Source: Paenibacillus glacialis
Lineage (GTDB): Bacteria > Bacillota > Bacilli > Paenibacillales > Paenibacillaceae
Assembly: GCF_001637205.1 (NCBI RefSeq)
Contig: NZ_LVJH01000003.1
Coordinates: 154,091-218,090 of the forward strand
Reading direction: 5' to 3'
DNA length: 64,000 nt
The position numbers and the translations under genes were made by a program. Below the pieces are notes generated by a model. That model saw only the letters and a program-made list of their open reading frames with translations. It searched no databases and was not told the origin of the DNA. Of the stretch, positions 43,139 through 50,746 are shown piece after piece (position 1 is the first letter of the stretch; every line of letters starts with the position of its first letter).

Positions 43139-43183
43139 CAAAGGGAGTCATAGCAACCACTTTGTTAAAAGGAGGAAAGGCAG

Positions 43184-44047
43184 ATGACGGGAAATGATCC
43201 GGTGATAGCTTCACCTGCGCACTCAGGGAGCATCTCTACAGCGGCAACTGAACCCAGATGGGCTAAATGGCTTCTGATTGGTATGGCAGGTCTGGTGTTG
43301 CTATGGTTGATCGTACTTCCACTCGTTATTGTATTAACAGAAGCTTTGAAAAAAGGTTGGTCGGTGTATGCTGCAGCGCTTACTGATCCAGATGCAATGT
43401 CCGCCCTAAAGTTAACGTTACTTGTAGCACTCATTACCGTGCCGTTGAATACTGTGTTTGGTGTAATCGCTGCCTGGGCGGTAACTAAATTTAAGTTTCG
43501 TGGCAAAGGAATATTAATTACCTTAATTGACCTTCCCTTTGCAGTATCACCCGTGATAGGTGGATTGATCTATGTCTTGGTATTCGGTGCTCATGGCTGG
43601 TTTGGACCTTGGCTTGACGCTCATAATATCAAAATCATATTTGCTGTACCTGGTATTGTGCTAGCGACACTATTTATAACCTTCCCATTTGTAGCTAGAG
43701 AGCTGATTCCATTGATGGAAGATCAGGGTCAACAAGAAGAAGAGGCTGCAGTTACCTTAGGGGCACGTGGTTGGACCATCTTCTTTAAAGTAACATTACC
43801 TAACATTAAATGGGGACTTCTATACGGTATTATTCTATGTAATGCTAGGGCGATGGGGGAATTCGGGGCTGTCTCTGTCGTGTCGGGACATATCCGAGGA
43901 GAGACGAATACACTCCCCCTACATGTTGAAATTTTGTACAATGAATATCAATTCTCAGCTTCATTTGCAGTTGCATCACTATTGCTTCTATTGGCGATGG
44001 TAACGTTACTTTTAAAGAGTTGGTTCACACGAAAAGATGCCCATTGA
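43184..44047 (+). CDS. cysW: Sulfate ABC transporter permease CysW
   Basis: A 287-residue permease related to CysT, with DLPFAVSPVIGGLIYVLVFG and the EAA loop QEEEAAVTLGARGWTIFFKVTLPNIKWGLLYG. An N-terminal hydrophilic stretch of about 25 residues precedes the first helix. AAAGGAGGAAAG precedes the ATG. It completes the heterodimeric sulfate channel. Confidence 0.93.
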   Translation: MTGNDPVIASPAHSGSISTAATEPRWAKWLLIGMAGLVLLWLIVLPLVIVLTEALKKGWSVYAAALTDPDAMSALKLTLLVALITVPLNTVFGVIAAWAVTKFKFRGKGILITLIDLPFAVSPVIGGLIYVLVFGAHGWFGPWLDAHNIKIIFAVPGIVLATLFITFPFVARELIPLMEDQGQQEEEAAVTLGARGWTIFFKVTLPNIKWGLLYGIILCNARAMGEFGAVSVVSGHIRGETNTLPLHVEILYNEYQFSASFAVASLLLLLAMVTLLLKSWFTRKDAH

Positions 44048-44171
44048 CACTTCTTTCCAGTCCGTGTTAAGGTTAATTCATACTAAAACGGTTGGATAAT
44101 AGTGGATTGTGGTGAGAGCAGTTCTAAGTCATAAGATATTGACTTATTAACCTGGCGAAGGGGGCGACACT

Positions 44172-44396
44172 ATGGCAAAACCACTTCAAGTGGATGAAGT
44201 ATGGTTAGGGCGTATTGCTGATTTACTGAATAATATGGAGTTTGGATCACTTCAGATCGTGGTACATGAGGGACAGATCGTACAGATGGAAAGAACGGAA
44301 CGGAAGCGATTTGAGAATAAGTCCTTGGGGATCGCCAAGTCTAGTTCTGCTCCTCGCTCAGGTACGCGACACCTAAGGGAATCGAGTTCCCATTAA
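44172..44396 (+). CDS. yezD: YezD-family small protein (DUF2292)
   Basis: The 74-residue protein has the DUF2292 core WLGRIADLLNNMEFGSLQIVVHEGQIVQMERTER, followed by a basic Ser-rich tail longer than usual. YezD-like genes are often found with sulfur-assimilation genes, and here it follows cysW by 124 bp. The molecular function is not known. A long terminator follows. Confidence 0.8.
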   Translation: MAKPLQVDEVWLGRIADLLNNMEFGSLQIVVHEGQIVQMERTERKRFENKSLGIAKSSSAPRSGTRHLRESSSH

Positions 44397-44411
44397 ATGA
44401 GGATTAAAGCT

Positions 44412-44482
44412 AATAGCCCCACTGTTCAAGTCGAACGTTTCTGTAATGAAGAAGCGTTCGTACAACAGCGGGGCTATTTTTT
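44412..44482 (+). terminator. Terminator of the sulfate operon
   Basis: A 15-bp outer stem (44412-44426 with 44464-44478) encloses a second hairpin CGAACG/CGTTCG (44432-44437 with 44455-44460) and is followed by TTTTTT. A family A repeat begins two bases later. Confidence 0.88.
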
Positions 44483-44484
44483 GA

Positions 44485-44582
44485 AATATAAGAAAGTATA
44501 AGTTTCACTTGATACTCTATTCCTTATATTTCCGCTGAGACGTGTGCCGTCCTTGGAGAAGGACGGCACACGTCTCTACTTG
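44485..44582 (+). repeat. Family A interspersed repeat, copy A4
   Basis: The best-formed copy: the right-half hairpin is a perfect 18-bp stem (44537-44554 with 44559-44576) with a GGAG loop. Several base pairs differ from copy A1 on both arms, so pairing is kept. It directly follows the T-tract of the sulfate-operon terminator. Confidence 0.88.
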
Positions 44583-44617
44583 ATTGTGGCATAATTGGAT
44601 CTATAGAAATGTTATTC

Positions 44618-45562
44618 TTACTTGTTATGCATTCGTGTGGAACGTCTGGGTAGCTCAGCTACATCTTGATCCTGAGTGATTGCGTGTAACGGTAATGTCT
44701 CCGTTGTTGTCAACTTTGGTTGAACTTCTACGACAAGATCACGACCGGCATAAGGGCGTGCCCGACGACGTGTACGCTTTGTGGTCAGAGTAAAGCCTGC
44801 GATGAAGAGGATTGCTTGTACGGAAACAATATAAAGTGCCAAATTCAAACCGAACAAGTGAAATAAGGCAACTGCTGCGATCAATACATAGAGACTCGTA
44901 TAGACTAGTTGATGTGAAAGCCTGCGAGTATACATGAACATGAGGTAAAGAGAAGCTGTTGCTATAATACAAGAAATAAAGCGAGCCCATGCATTTATGA
45001 TATCGAACGAAGATGAATCGAATTCAGTTCCTATAAGAGTCTGATATAGCTGTAAACCCCATAACGCACTGGCTACTACAGCGACAAAAGGGAGAGATGG
45101 CTTCAACAATACCCAGAAGCTTAATCCCCAGCTTGGGCGGTCCCATTTGCGCAAAAGGGTACTTTGTTCCTCGATCTGCCGATTAACCTCGCGTACCCAT
45201 GTTTTGTGAAGTATCGATAAACGGGAGTGATCCCGTTCTCTTATATAAGCGTCGATCTGTTCATGAAGATTGCTTGTAAGTAATGGTGCCGCCTTACATT
45301 CCTCCAACAGAGTAATTAGGTAGCTTATTTCCTCAAGGCTGTTGTTCTCACGCTCCATCATTTCACTGATAGGGCCAGTAACACGGCTATATAACATTAA
45401 AGACTTCTGTAGTCGTTCTAATTGTTCCTTGCCGGCTGTTTGTAATTGTAGGGCTGTGCGTATGTACATCCATATAAACAGAACAACCGCTATACCAGCC
45501 AATATAAAGCTTTCTACTGAATTTGAGAGAGTGTTGATGAATTCCGTAACCATTTGGAACAA
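44618..45562 (-). CDS. Hypothetical membrane protein
   Basis: A 314-residue protein of no family known to me. One N-terminal helix (about 18-38) is followed by a hydrophilic, charged and helical region (about 40-150, with EQLERLQKSL and LEEISYLITLLEEC), then about four helices (about 155-270) and a basic tail with KRTRRRARPYAGR. The TTG at 45562 has AGGGGGC eight bases upstream; an ATG three codons later is the alternative. It is convergent with the yezD operon and separate from the next membrane-protein gene. Confidence 0.6.
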   Translation of the reverse strand: MFQMVTEFINTLSNSVESFILAGIAVVLFIWMYIRTALQLQTAGKEQLERLQKSLMLYSRVTGPISEMMERENNSLEEISYLITLLEECKAAPLLTSNLHEQIDAYIRERDHSRLSILHKTWVREVNRQIEEQSTLLRKWDRPSWGLSFWVLLKPSLPFVAVVASALWGLQLYQTLIGTEFDSSSFDIINAWARFISCIIATASLYLMFMYTRRLSHQLVYTSLYVLIAAVALFHLFGLNLALYIVSVQAILFIAGFTLTTKRTRRRARPYAGRDLVVEVQPKLTTTETLPLHAITQDQDVAELPRRSTRMHNK

Positions 45563-45654
45563 CCTGATGCCCCCTTCATTATTCTACCTTCACTATTGCA
45601 TAAGAACACTAACTTTTCAAGGTAATGAAGGGTTCGGATAACAGTCTGCATTAG

Positions 45655-45963
45655 TTAAAACCGTGGTCTTCTTCGTGAACCTGTAATAGCTTCGATTAGT
45701 AATACGATGGCAGTGATCCCGTGCATAATCCATCCGACAATAGGAATAATGCCTACTAAGGACGTGACAACACCCAGTCCATTACCAATAATTGAAGCTC
45801 GATCCTTCAAGAGATAGACGATTGCCACGACATGTAAGAGCAATGCAACTCCGAGTGGTAGCCACCCATTTGAGAGAATAAAAGCACCTCCTACAACCGG
45901 AATTGCGAAGAAGGCTTCAATAGCGAACGTAATCCATTTTAAAAGCTTAGACGTATTGGACAT
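45655..45963 (-). CDS. Small hypothetical membrane protein (four helices)
   Basis: The 102-residue protein is almost entirely hydrophobic, with about four predicted membrane segments (FAIEAFFAIPVVGGAFIL, LPLGVALLLHVVAIVYLL, GLGVVTSLVGIIPIVGW, GITAIVLLIEAI) and a basic tail SRRRPRF. The layout resembles small integral membrane proteins of unknown function in Bacillales. Its start has only a weak ribosome-binding site (GGTAGGTG). It lies 92 bp upstream of the 314-residue membrane protein on the same strand. Confidence 0.6.
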   Translation of the reverse strand: MSNTSKLLKWITFAIEAFFAIPVVGGAFILSNGWLPLGVALLLHVVAIVYLLKDRASIIGNGLGVVTSLVGIIPIVGWIMHGITAIVLLIEAITGSRRRPRF

Positions 45964-46105
45964 TTTTTTGTAACACCTACCGTTTCTTTTTATGGTGATC
46001 TTATGTTAATTCTACATCCATTGGTCTAGATAATATACCCAATATGATAAGTATAGGATTGAATGATAATTATATATACCCCATTCTTTGATGTTTGGGA
46101 ACACT

Positions 46106-46284
46106 ATATAGATCTCACAAGCTCAATCATTTCTAAAGAGAATCATGAATATGAGGGTTCGCCTTTAGTTCAATCTATATAGATAGAATGAACTAAAGAA
46201 TTCAGCTTTCGTCTTTGGTTCAATCTATATAGATAGAATGAACTAAAGAATCCTGCTTTCGCCTTTAGTTCAATCTATATAGGT
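46106..46284. repeat. Family B element plus two 50-bp palindromic tandem units
   Basis: A family B copy in the opposite orientation to B2 and with a deletion near its left end (46106-46180) is followed by two exactly 50-bp tandem units (46181-46230, 46231-46280). Each unit contains GAACTAAAG...CTTTAGTTC (or TTTGGTTC) arms that can form a hairpin. They fill the space between the small membrane protein and the NAD(P)-binding protein. Confidence 0.85.
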
Positions 46285-46362
46285 GGTAAGATAACAGAAC
46301 GAATCCAAACTCATGGCCTATCGTAGGATAAGCCTGAACAACATAGAAAGAGGGAATAAGAA

Positions 46363-47019
46363 GTGGTGGATCTTACATTGTTGGATGTTAAAATTGTACT
46401 ATTTGGTGCTAATGGAAGAATAGGACAGCTTGTTATGAAAGAGGCATTAGACCGAGGTTATCAGGTTACTGCTGTGGTACGCGATCATACCCGGATGACA
46501 GAGCAATATGAGAATCTACGTGTGGTGGAAGGGAATGCGATGGATGCAGATAACGTTGCATCCATTTGTGAAGGTCATCAAGTGATCATCAGCGCAGTTG
46601 GCGCATCACTTGGAGCGGAAGAAGAATTAGCAATTGTAGCTCACTCGATTGTTGAGGGTGCTCGGCGTTCGGGTATTTCCCGACTTGTCGTAGTAGGTGA
46701 AGCTGGAAGTCTTGAAGTGGCATCGGGAATAAAGTGGATGGATACGGATGAATATCCTAAAGAATCTAAGCCACTAGCTATTGCCCATGTAAAGGCTTAT
46801 GAAATATATAGTCAGTCTGACTTGGACTGGACGTATTGTAGCCCTCCAGCTCAGATTATCCCTGGACGTCGTACCGGTCAATTCCGTATCGGGACGGATA
46901 AACTCATTCTAGATGAAAGTGACAGAAGTTCTATATCAGCAGAGGACTATGCTGCTGCGATCATTGATGAAGTGGAAGATCCATATTTCTTGCGCGCCCG
47001 CTTTACGGTGGCATACTAG
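46363..47019 (+). CDS. NAD(P)H-binding protein, atypical SDR (YwnB-like)
   Basis: The 218-residue Rossmann protein has the nucleotide motif IVLFGANGRIGQLVMKEAL (about 11-29), an AVVRDHTRM adenosine-binding turn and IISAVGA, as in the NmrA/YwnB group of atypical short-chain dehydrogenases. The catalytic Tyr-Lys pair of classical SDRs is not evident. Substrate unknown; family members act in redox sensing or flavin/quinone reduction. The GTG at 46363 has AAAGAGGG nine bases upstream. Confidence 0.78.
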   Translation: MVDLTLLDVKIVLFGANGRIGQLVMKEALDRGYQVTAVVRDHTRMTEQYENLRVVEGNAMDADNVASICEGHQVIISAVGASLGAEEELAIVAHSIVEGARRSGISRLVVVGEAGSLEVASGIKWMDTDEYPKESKPLAIAHVKAYEIYSQSDLDWTYCSPPAQIIPGRRTGQFRIGTDKLILDESDRSSISAEDYAAAIIDEVEDPYFLRARFTVAY

Positions 47020-47046
47020 AAAAGGTGCAAGAATCAGTAGTGCTCA

Positions 47047-47143
47047 AATATAAAGTATAATTTTCACATGATACTCTATTCCTTATATTTCCGCTGAAAC
47101 GGGTGCCGTCTTTGAAAAAGGACGGCATAGCCGGTTCTAGTTG
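47047..47143 (+). repeat. Family A interspersed repeat, copy A5
   Basis: About 97 bp from AAATATAAAGTATAA to TTCTAGTTG, 27 bp after the stop of the NAD(P)-binding gene. Its right-half hairpin (GTGCCGTC with GACGGCAT plus flanking pairs) has a GAAA loop. The following 47144-47340 contains only AT-rich sequence and a short GGTG...CACC inverted repeat. Confidence 0.8.
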
Positions 47144-47340
47144 AATGTAAGGTTTATATTCATATAACCTGCATATACTGGTATAGTGACAGGTGGGCAG
47201 CCGCACCACCCAGCGTGGAACGCAGGCTTATTTTACAACGAATGATAATGATAGACTAATGGGGGGATTTGCACTGCAAATGTCCCTCTTTAGGTTGCAA
47301 ACAGGTTGTTTAAATAAATCTGCTTAGTCTACTCACATAA

Positions 47341-47450
47341 ATATGGATAGAATGAACTAAAGTAATCTGTTTTCGCCTTTAGTTCAATCTATATAGATAG
47401 AATGAACTAAAGCATTCTGCTTTCGTCTTTAGTTCAATCTATATAGATAA
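47341..47450. repeat. Two 50-bp palindromic tandem units related to family B
   Basis: Two units with an exact 50-bp period (starting 47346 and 47396) carry GAACTAAAG...CTTTAGTTC arms and CAATCTATATAGAT ends, like those at 46181-46280. The right end overlaps the last codons of the membrane-protein gene on the other strand. Confidence 0.85.
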
Positions 47451-47888
47451 ACATATTACAGGAATAAACCAAGCCAGCACCAGTGTAGTTAGAGAATGTC
47501 TCCGCAATACAGTTCTCCCGAAGTAGAATAATAGCATCGTACCTAATCCGACGATCCCACTGAACCATGGGCTTTCGCCCCCATTCACTACTACAAAGAA
47601 ACCAACAATATATCCCCAAGTAGATATAAGAAAGATGGATTTAGTTCGGCTAAACGGAGCAACGAGAGCACATACGGCATCAGAGACAATGGATGCCATC
47701 ATAAATATGCCATACACCCATTGTTCAAGAGAGATCGGTAGTATTGGGCTTGAGGTGTAATCATTCATGACAACTGTTATAAGGTTTAATAATAGGAAAG
47801 CTATCCCACCGCAAGCGAGTTTATTTAGAATGTAGTTCCCAATGTGTAAACGCCGCATCATGGGGGGGTATTCTTTGGAATGCATCAT
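47439..47888 (-). CDS. Hypothetical membrane protein whose 3' end is a repeat
   Basis: A 149-residue protein with about four hydrophobic helices (LACGGIAFLLLNLITVVM, WVYGIFMMASIVSDAVCAL, SIFLISTWGYIVGFFVVV, SGIVGLGTMLLFYF) and a final segment LVLAWFIPVICLSI. AGGAAGG precedes the ATG at 47888. No family is recognised. The final residues CLSI and the TAG stop are encoded by the terminal repeat sequence of the family B-like array, so the original gene may have been longer and could have been shortened by the insertion. Confidence 0.6.
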   Translation of the reverse strand: MMHSKEYPPMMRRLHIGNYILNKLACGGIAFLLLNLITVVMNDYTSSPILPISLEQWVYGIFMMASIVSDAVCALVAPFSRTKSIFLISTWGYIVGFFVVVNGGESPWFSGIVGLGTMLLFYFGRTVLRRHSLTTLVLAWFIPVICLSI

Positions 47889-48027
47889 ATCAATCCTTCC
47901 TATGATCGTTCAATCCGTGTTTCTAATTCATCACTTCATCATAGTCATGAGCCCAGACAAATGTTCTAGGCATATGCCCAGATATAAGCTTTGTTTGAAG
48001 GGGATAGAAGTAGCATTTTAGACACAA

Positions 48028-48086
48028 ATAAAGCGCTTACATACTTAACAATCATGCTTTGTTATGTTATTATGAAAGCGCAAACA
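48028..48086. promoter_or_regulatory. Two cre-like sites
   Basis: ATAAAGCGCTTACA (48028-48041) and TGAAAGCGCAAACA (48073-48086) both resemble the CcpA catabolite-responsive element, with one to three mismatches. They lie in the 298-bp gap before a small gene at 48187 and after a divergent membrane-protein gene. The rest of the gap shows no other feature. Confidence 0.45.
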
Positions 48087-48186
48087 AAATATTATAGCAA
48101 GCAGGACCTTGCTGTATTCCTTCAATGACTGAGGATAGATTTGTAACGGCAGGGTAGGCTTGCAACCTTTCAGGAGGTCGAAGGTT

Positions 48187-48390
48187 ATGTATGAAGGATT
48201 TATTGAAATGCAACATGTTGTAACTCGGGTTCAGTATTTAAGAAGCGAAGGTCAAGGAATGGAAGAGTATCATAGAATTGAGTTTGGACATGAACGTAAT
48301 AATCTTCATACACCAGAGCTCATAGGGCCTAAGGAAGAGTCCCTATTCGCTTGTGAACCATCTAGAGTCAGAGGATGGTGGCGACATTAG
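48187..48390 (+). CDS. Small hypothetical protein (67 aa)
   Basis: The ATG at 48187 has a very good AGGAGG site (48172-48177), and a strong terminator follows, so the gene looks real. The product MYEGFIEMQHVVTRVQYLRSE... is charged and ends with CEPSRVRGWWRH; no domain or family is recognised. Two cre-like sites upstream suggest carbon-catabolite control. Confidence 0.55.
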   Translation: MYEGFIEMQHVVTRVQYLRSEGQGMEEYHRIEFGHERNNLHTPELIGPKEESLFACEPSRVRGWWRH

Positions 48391-48454
48391 TCTAGAGCCA
48401 TTATCAAATACATAATAGAGTGCTGAATTATATATAAAAAGGGGCACTACGGAC

Positions 48455-48498
48455 AAAAGGCTATTTACCATGAATCACTCATGGTAGATAGCCTTTTT
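48455..48498. terminator. Terminator between the 67-aa gene and serS
   Basis: A long stem (48455-48473 with 48479-48498, one mismatch) with a 5-nt loop is flanked by AAAA and TTTTT, so it can end both converging transcripts. Confidence 0.88.
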
Positions 48499-48620
48499 AG
48501 AATCAGATTAAATATGTCTATGAATACCTTGATCCACGGACGATTGAGTAAAGGAACGCGTGACAAAGATTAGGTTCCTTACAAGTGTCCATCCGTGTCA
48601 TCGGTATTTCATTTATAGGG

Positions 48621-49907
48621 TTACTCTTGTGGCGCAATTAGCCGATCTATTCCTCCCATATAGGGCCGCAGTGCCTTGGGGATATAGATGGAGCCATCCT
48701 TGTGTTGATGATTCTCTAACAGTGGAATCAGAATACGTGGGGATGCGACAGCTGTATTGTTTAGCGTATGGCAGAATTGTAGCTTACCATCGGCATCACG
48801 GTATCTAATATTAGAACGACGTGATTGGAAGTCTAGCACATTGGAAGACGAATGCGTCTCCCCATAGGACTGTCGGCTAGGCATCCATGTCTCAATATCA
48901 TATTGCTTATACGTTTTTTGCGACATATCTCCGGTACATACCGACATTACACGATAAGGAAGCTCTAATAGCTGAAGAATTTCCTCCGCATGACCTGTGA
49001 TTTCCTGCAATATCTGCTCCGAGATCTCGGCATTATTCTCGCAAAGAACGACTTGTTCAACCTTAGCGAACTGATGAACTCGGTATAACCCTCGAACATC
49101 CCGCCCAGCCGATCCAATTTCTTTCCGGAAACAAGCTGACATTCCAGCTAGTCTGATCGGTTCTGTTACATCAATGATTTCATCGCTATAATACGATACT
49201 AACGAAACTTCAGAAGTACCGACTAACCACTTGTCTTCTCCCGTAATCTCAAAGGTCTGATCCTGTCCCGTTGGGAAAAATCCCGTTCTTGTGAGCGCCT
49301 CTGGTCGTACCATAACTGGAACATCCATTGCTGTGAAACCATAGCTGGTAAGTAGATCCAGTGCTAATCGTTGAACGGCTAGATGTAAATATAGACCGGC
49401 TCCCTTGAGGAAATAGTTCCGGCTACCTGCCGATTTCACGCCACGTGCAATATCAATGAGATCATGGCGTTCACCTAGTTGTACATGATCTAATGTCTCA
49501 AAGGCAAAGACTGGGGGAGTACCGACTTGTCTAATCTCGACATTGTCAGTATCATCTCGGCCCACTGGGGTGTCGGGAGATACAATGTTAGGCACAGACA
49601 TCATCCGTTGCTCACATTGTTCATTAGCTTGATTTAAGGCTGATTCCTGCATCGTTAACTCTTTGTTGATCTGTCTTACCTGTTCTTTGAGAGGTTCAGA
49701 AGCTGCCCGATTACCTTGTTGGATGGTTGTAGCGATGGATTGTGTTAGTCGATTACGATCGGCTCTTAAATCTTCAATCTGTTTCAGTAGATCGCGTCTC
49801 TTCTGATCCCAATTGAGTAAATCGGTGACCGACAATTCTAACCTTTTCTGTTGTGCTGTCCGTTGTACCAAGTCCGGGTTATCCCGGATAAATCGAATGT
49901 CTAACAT
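48621..49907 (-). CDS. serS: Serine--tRNA ligase
   Basis: The 428-residue class II aminoacyl-tRNA synthetase has the N-terminal tRNA-binding coiled coil (about 28-105), motif 1 with PVMVRPEALTRTGFFP, motif 2 FRKEIGSAGRDVRGLYRVHQFAKVEQ and motif 3 with NNTAVASPRILIPLLENHQ near the C-terminus. It charges tRNA-Ser. AAGGAG precedes the ATG. The leader is a T-box, so expression rises when uncharged tRNA-Ser accumulates. Confidence 0.97.
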   Translation of the reverse strand: MLDIRFIRDNPDLVQRTAQQKRLELSVTDLLNWDQKRRDLLKQIEDLRADRNRLTQSIATTIQQGNRAASEPLKEQVRQINKELTMQESALNQANEQCEQRMMSVPNIVSPDTPVGRDDTDNVEIRQVGTPPVFAFETLDHVQLGERHDLIDIARGVKSAGSRNYFLKGAGLYLHLAVQRLALDLLTSYGFTAMDVPVMVRPEALTRTGFFPTGQDQTFEITGEDKWLVGTSEVSLVSYYSDEIIDVTEPIRLAGMSACFRKEIGSAGRDVRGLYRVHQFAKVEQVVLCENNAEISEQILQEITGHAEEILQLLELPYRVMSVCTGDMSQKTYKQYDIETWMPSRQSYGETHSSSNVLDFQSRRSNIRYRDADGKLQFCHTLNNTAVASPRILIPLLENHQHKDGSIYIPKALRPYMGGIDRLIAPQE

Positions 49908-49938
49908 ATCTCACGAGCTCCTTTGTCTAAAAAAATAC

Positions 49939-50148
49939 AAAAAACGCCCTCATCCTTTGGGACGAGGAGCGCTTGCTCGCGGTGCCACCCAACTTGATCG
50001 AAGCAGCTATAGGCAGTCTTCGATCCTCTTGGTTCCGCGGTAACGGACGGATGCCGGTTAACTTAGGGAGAAGAAATACCTTCTCTGGTCGCCAACGCCT
50101 CACAGTTGGATTCTGATCATAGGCGCAATTTCACTGTTCAATTCTTTA
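49939..50148 (-). promoter_or_regulatory. T-box leader of serS
   Basis: On the minus strand the invariant T-box GGGTGGCACCGCG (49978-49990) precedes a GC-rich terminator hairpin (about 49944-49971) followed by TTTTTT (49939-49944), with the long 5' stem region extending up to about 50148. I could not assign the specifier codon with certainty; serine is inferred from the gene controlled. Confidence 0.95.
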
Positions 50149-50154
50149 TCGTTT

Positions 50155-50183
50155 AGTATAGCGTATACGAAGAGTAAGTTCAA
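50155..50183 (-). promoter_or_regulatory. Sigma-A promoter of serS
   Basis: On the minus strand TTGAAC (50178-50183) and TATACT (50155-50160) are separated by exactly 17 bp, placing the transcript start near 50148, directly before the T-box leader. Confidence 0.65.
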
Positions 50184-50190
50184 TATACAG

Positions 50191-50220
50191 TTAACCGAAG
50201 AGATAGAAGTCACCTACAAT
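50191..50220 (+). promoter_or_regulatory. Candidate promoter divergent from serS
   Basis: TTAACC (50191-50196) and TACAAT (50215-50220) with 18-bp spacing, eight bases away from the serS -35 box on the other strand. Confidence 0.4.
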
Positions 50221-50227
50221 ACACTGT

Positions 50228-50470
50228 AGATCGGAAAAAAGATATTTCTTGTATTGTCTCTTAATAGCATTTCTGTTCTTTGGACTAGAGAATTTAGTAT
50301 TTGCCCTCCGATCTTTTCTTGAAAGGCTAGTCTTATACAATGTGACCATTTTTTTCTTTATACTTCGCACCGTGGAACGACTTTTAAAACGCTGTATATA
50401 CTTTCTGCAACTGCGCTGTGCGTGCGGATAATAGCGGAAGACCCTTTTGCCAGGGTTCTTCTGCTTTTTT
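50228..50470 (+). ncRNA. Possible orphan non-coding RNA
   Basis: A stretch of about 240 nt is bounded by a promoter-like sequence and by a strong terminator (50434-50466 followed by T-rich sequence). The only frame inside (60 codons, Phe/Leu-rich) has no ribosome-binding site. Internal complementary segments include GATCGGA with TCCGATC (50230-50236 and 50309-50315) and GACTAG with CTAGTC. I found no 6S, SRP or tmRNA signature. The remaining gap to ssuE (50471-50626) shows nothing clear. Confidence 0.35.
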
Positions 50471-50474
50471 TCTA
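50434..50474 (+). terminator. Intrinsic terminator in the serS-ssuE gap
   Basis: AGCGGAAGACCCT pairs with AGGGTTCTTCTGCT (50453-50466, one bulged base), followed by a T-tract. No convincing coding region precedes it. Confidence 0.8.
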
Positions 50475-50626
50475 ATTATGACGTTATTCAGCTACAACAT
50501 TAAGCTATTCGTAACAATGAAAATGATGGATCAAGTCTCAATTCAATGCTTTCTGAGAGAACGGGTTTGTTAATCGTATTGGCAGTCAGACTGCTTGCGT
50601 TCTTTATATTGTTTGCGTTCAATAAA

Positions 50627-50655
50627 TTGACAAATGTTGTTGCACTTGTTACGAT
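50627..50655 (+). promoter_or_regulatory. Sigma-A promoter of the ssuE-like gene
   Basis: A perfect TTGACA (50627-50632) lies 17 bp from TACGAT (50650-50655). The leader to the start codon is about 85 nt. Confidence 0.65.
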
Positions 50656-50746
50656 AATTAAAACTAAGTAGTCTTATCGGATTTATGAATATAATTTTAT
50701 ATACTTGGATTCTCGTGTAGAGTCTTATGAAAAGGAGAATGAAAAC

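Noticed and set aside
46181..46280. Tandem 50-bp units as a CRISPR array
   Set aside because: Units are contiguous, palindromic and without variable spacers, and no cas genes are present.
50249..50431. A 60-codon Phe/Leu-rich frame downstream of the serS divergent promoter
   Set aside because: The start is TTG without a Shine-Dalgarno site and codon use is unlike the neighbours; the region is better treated as a possible RNA.
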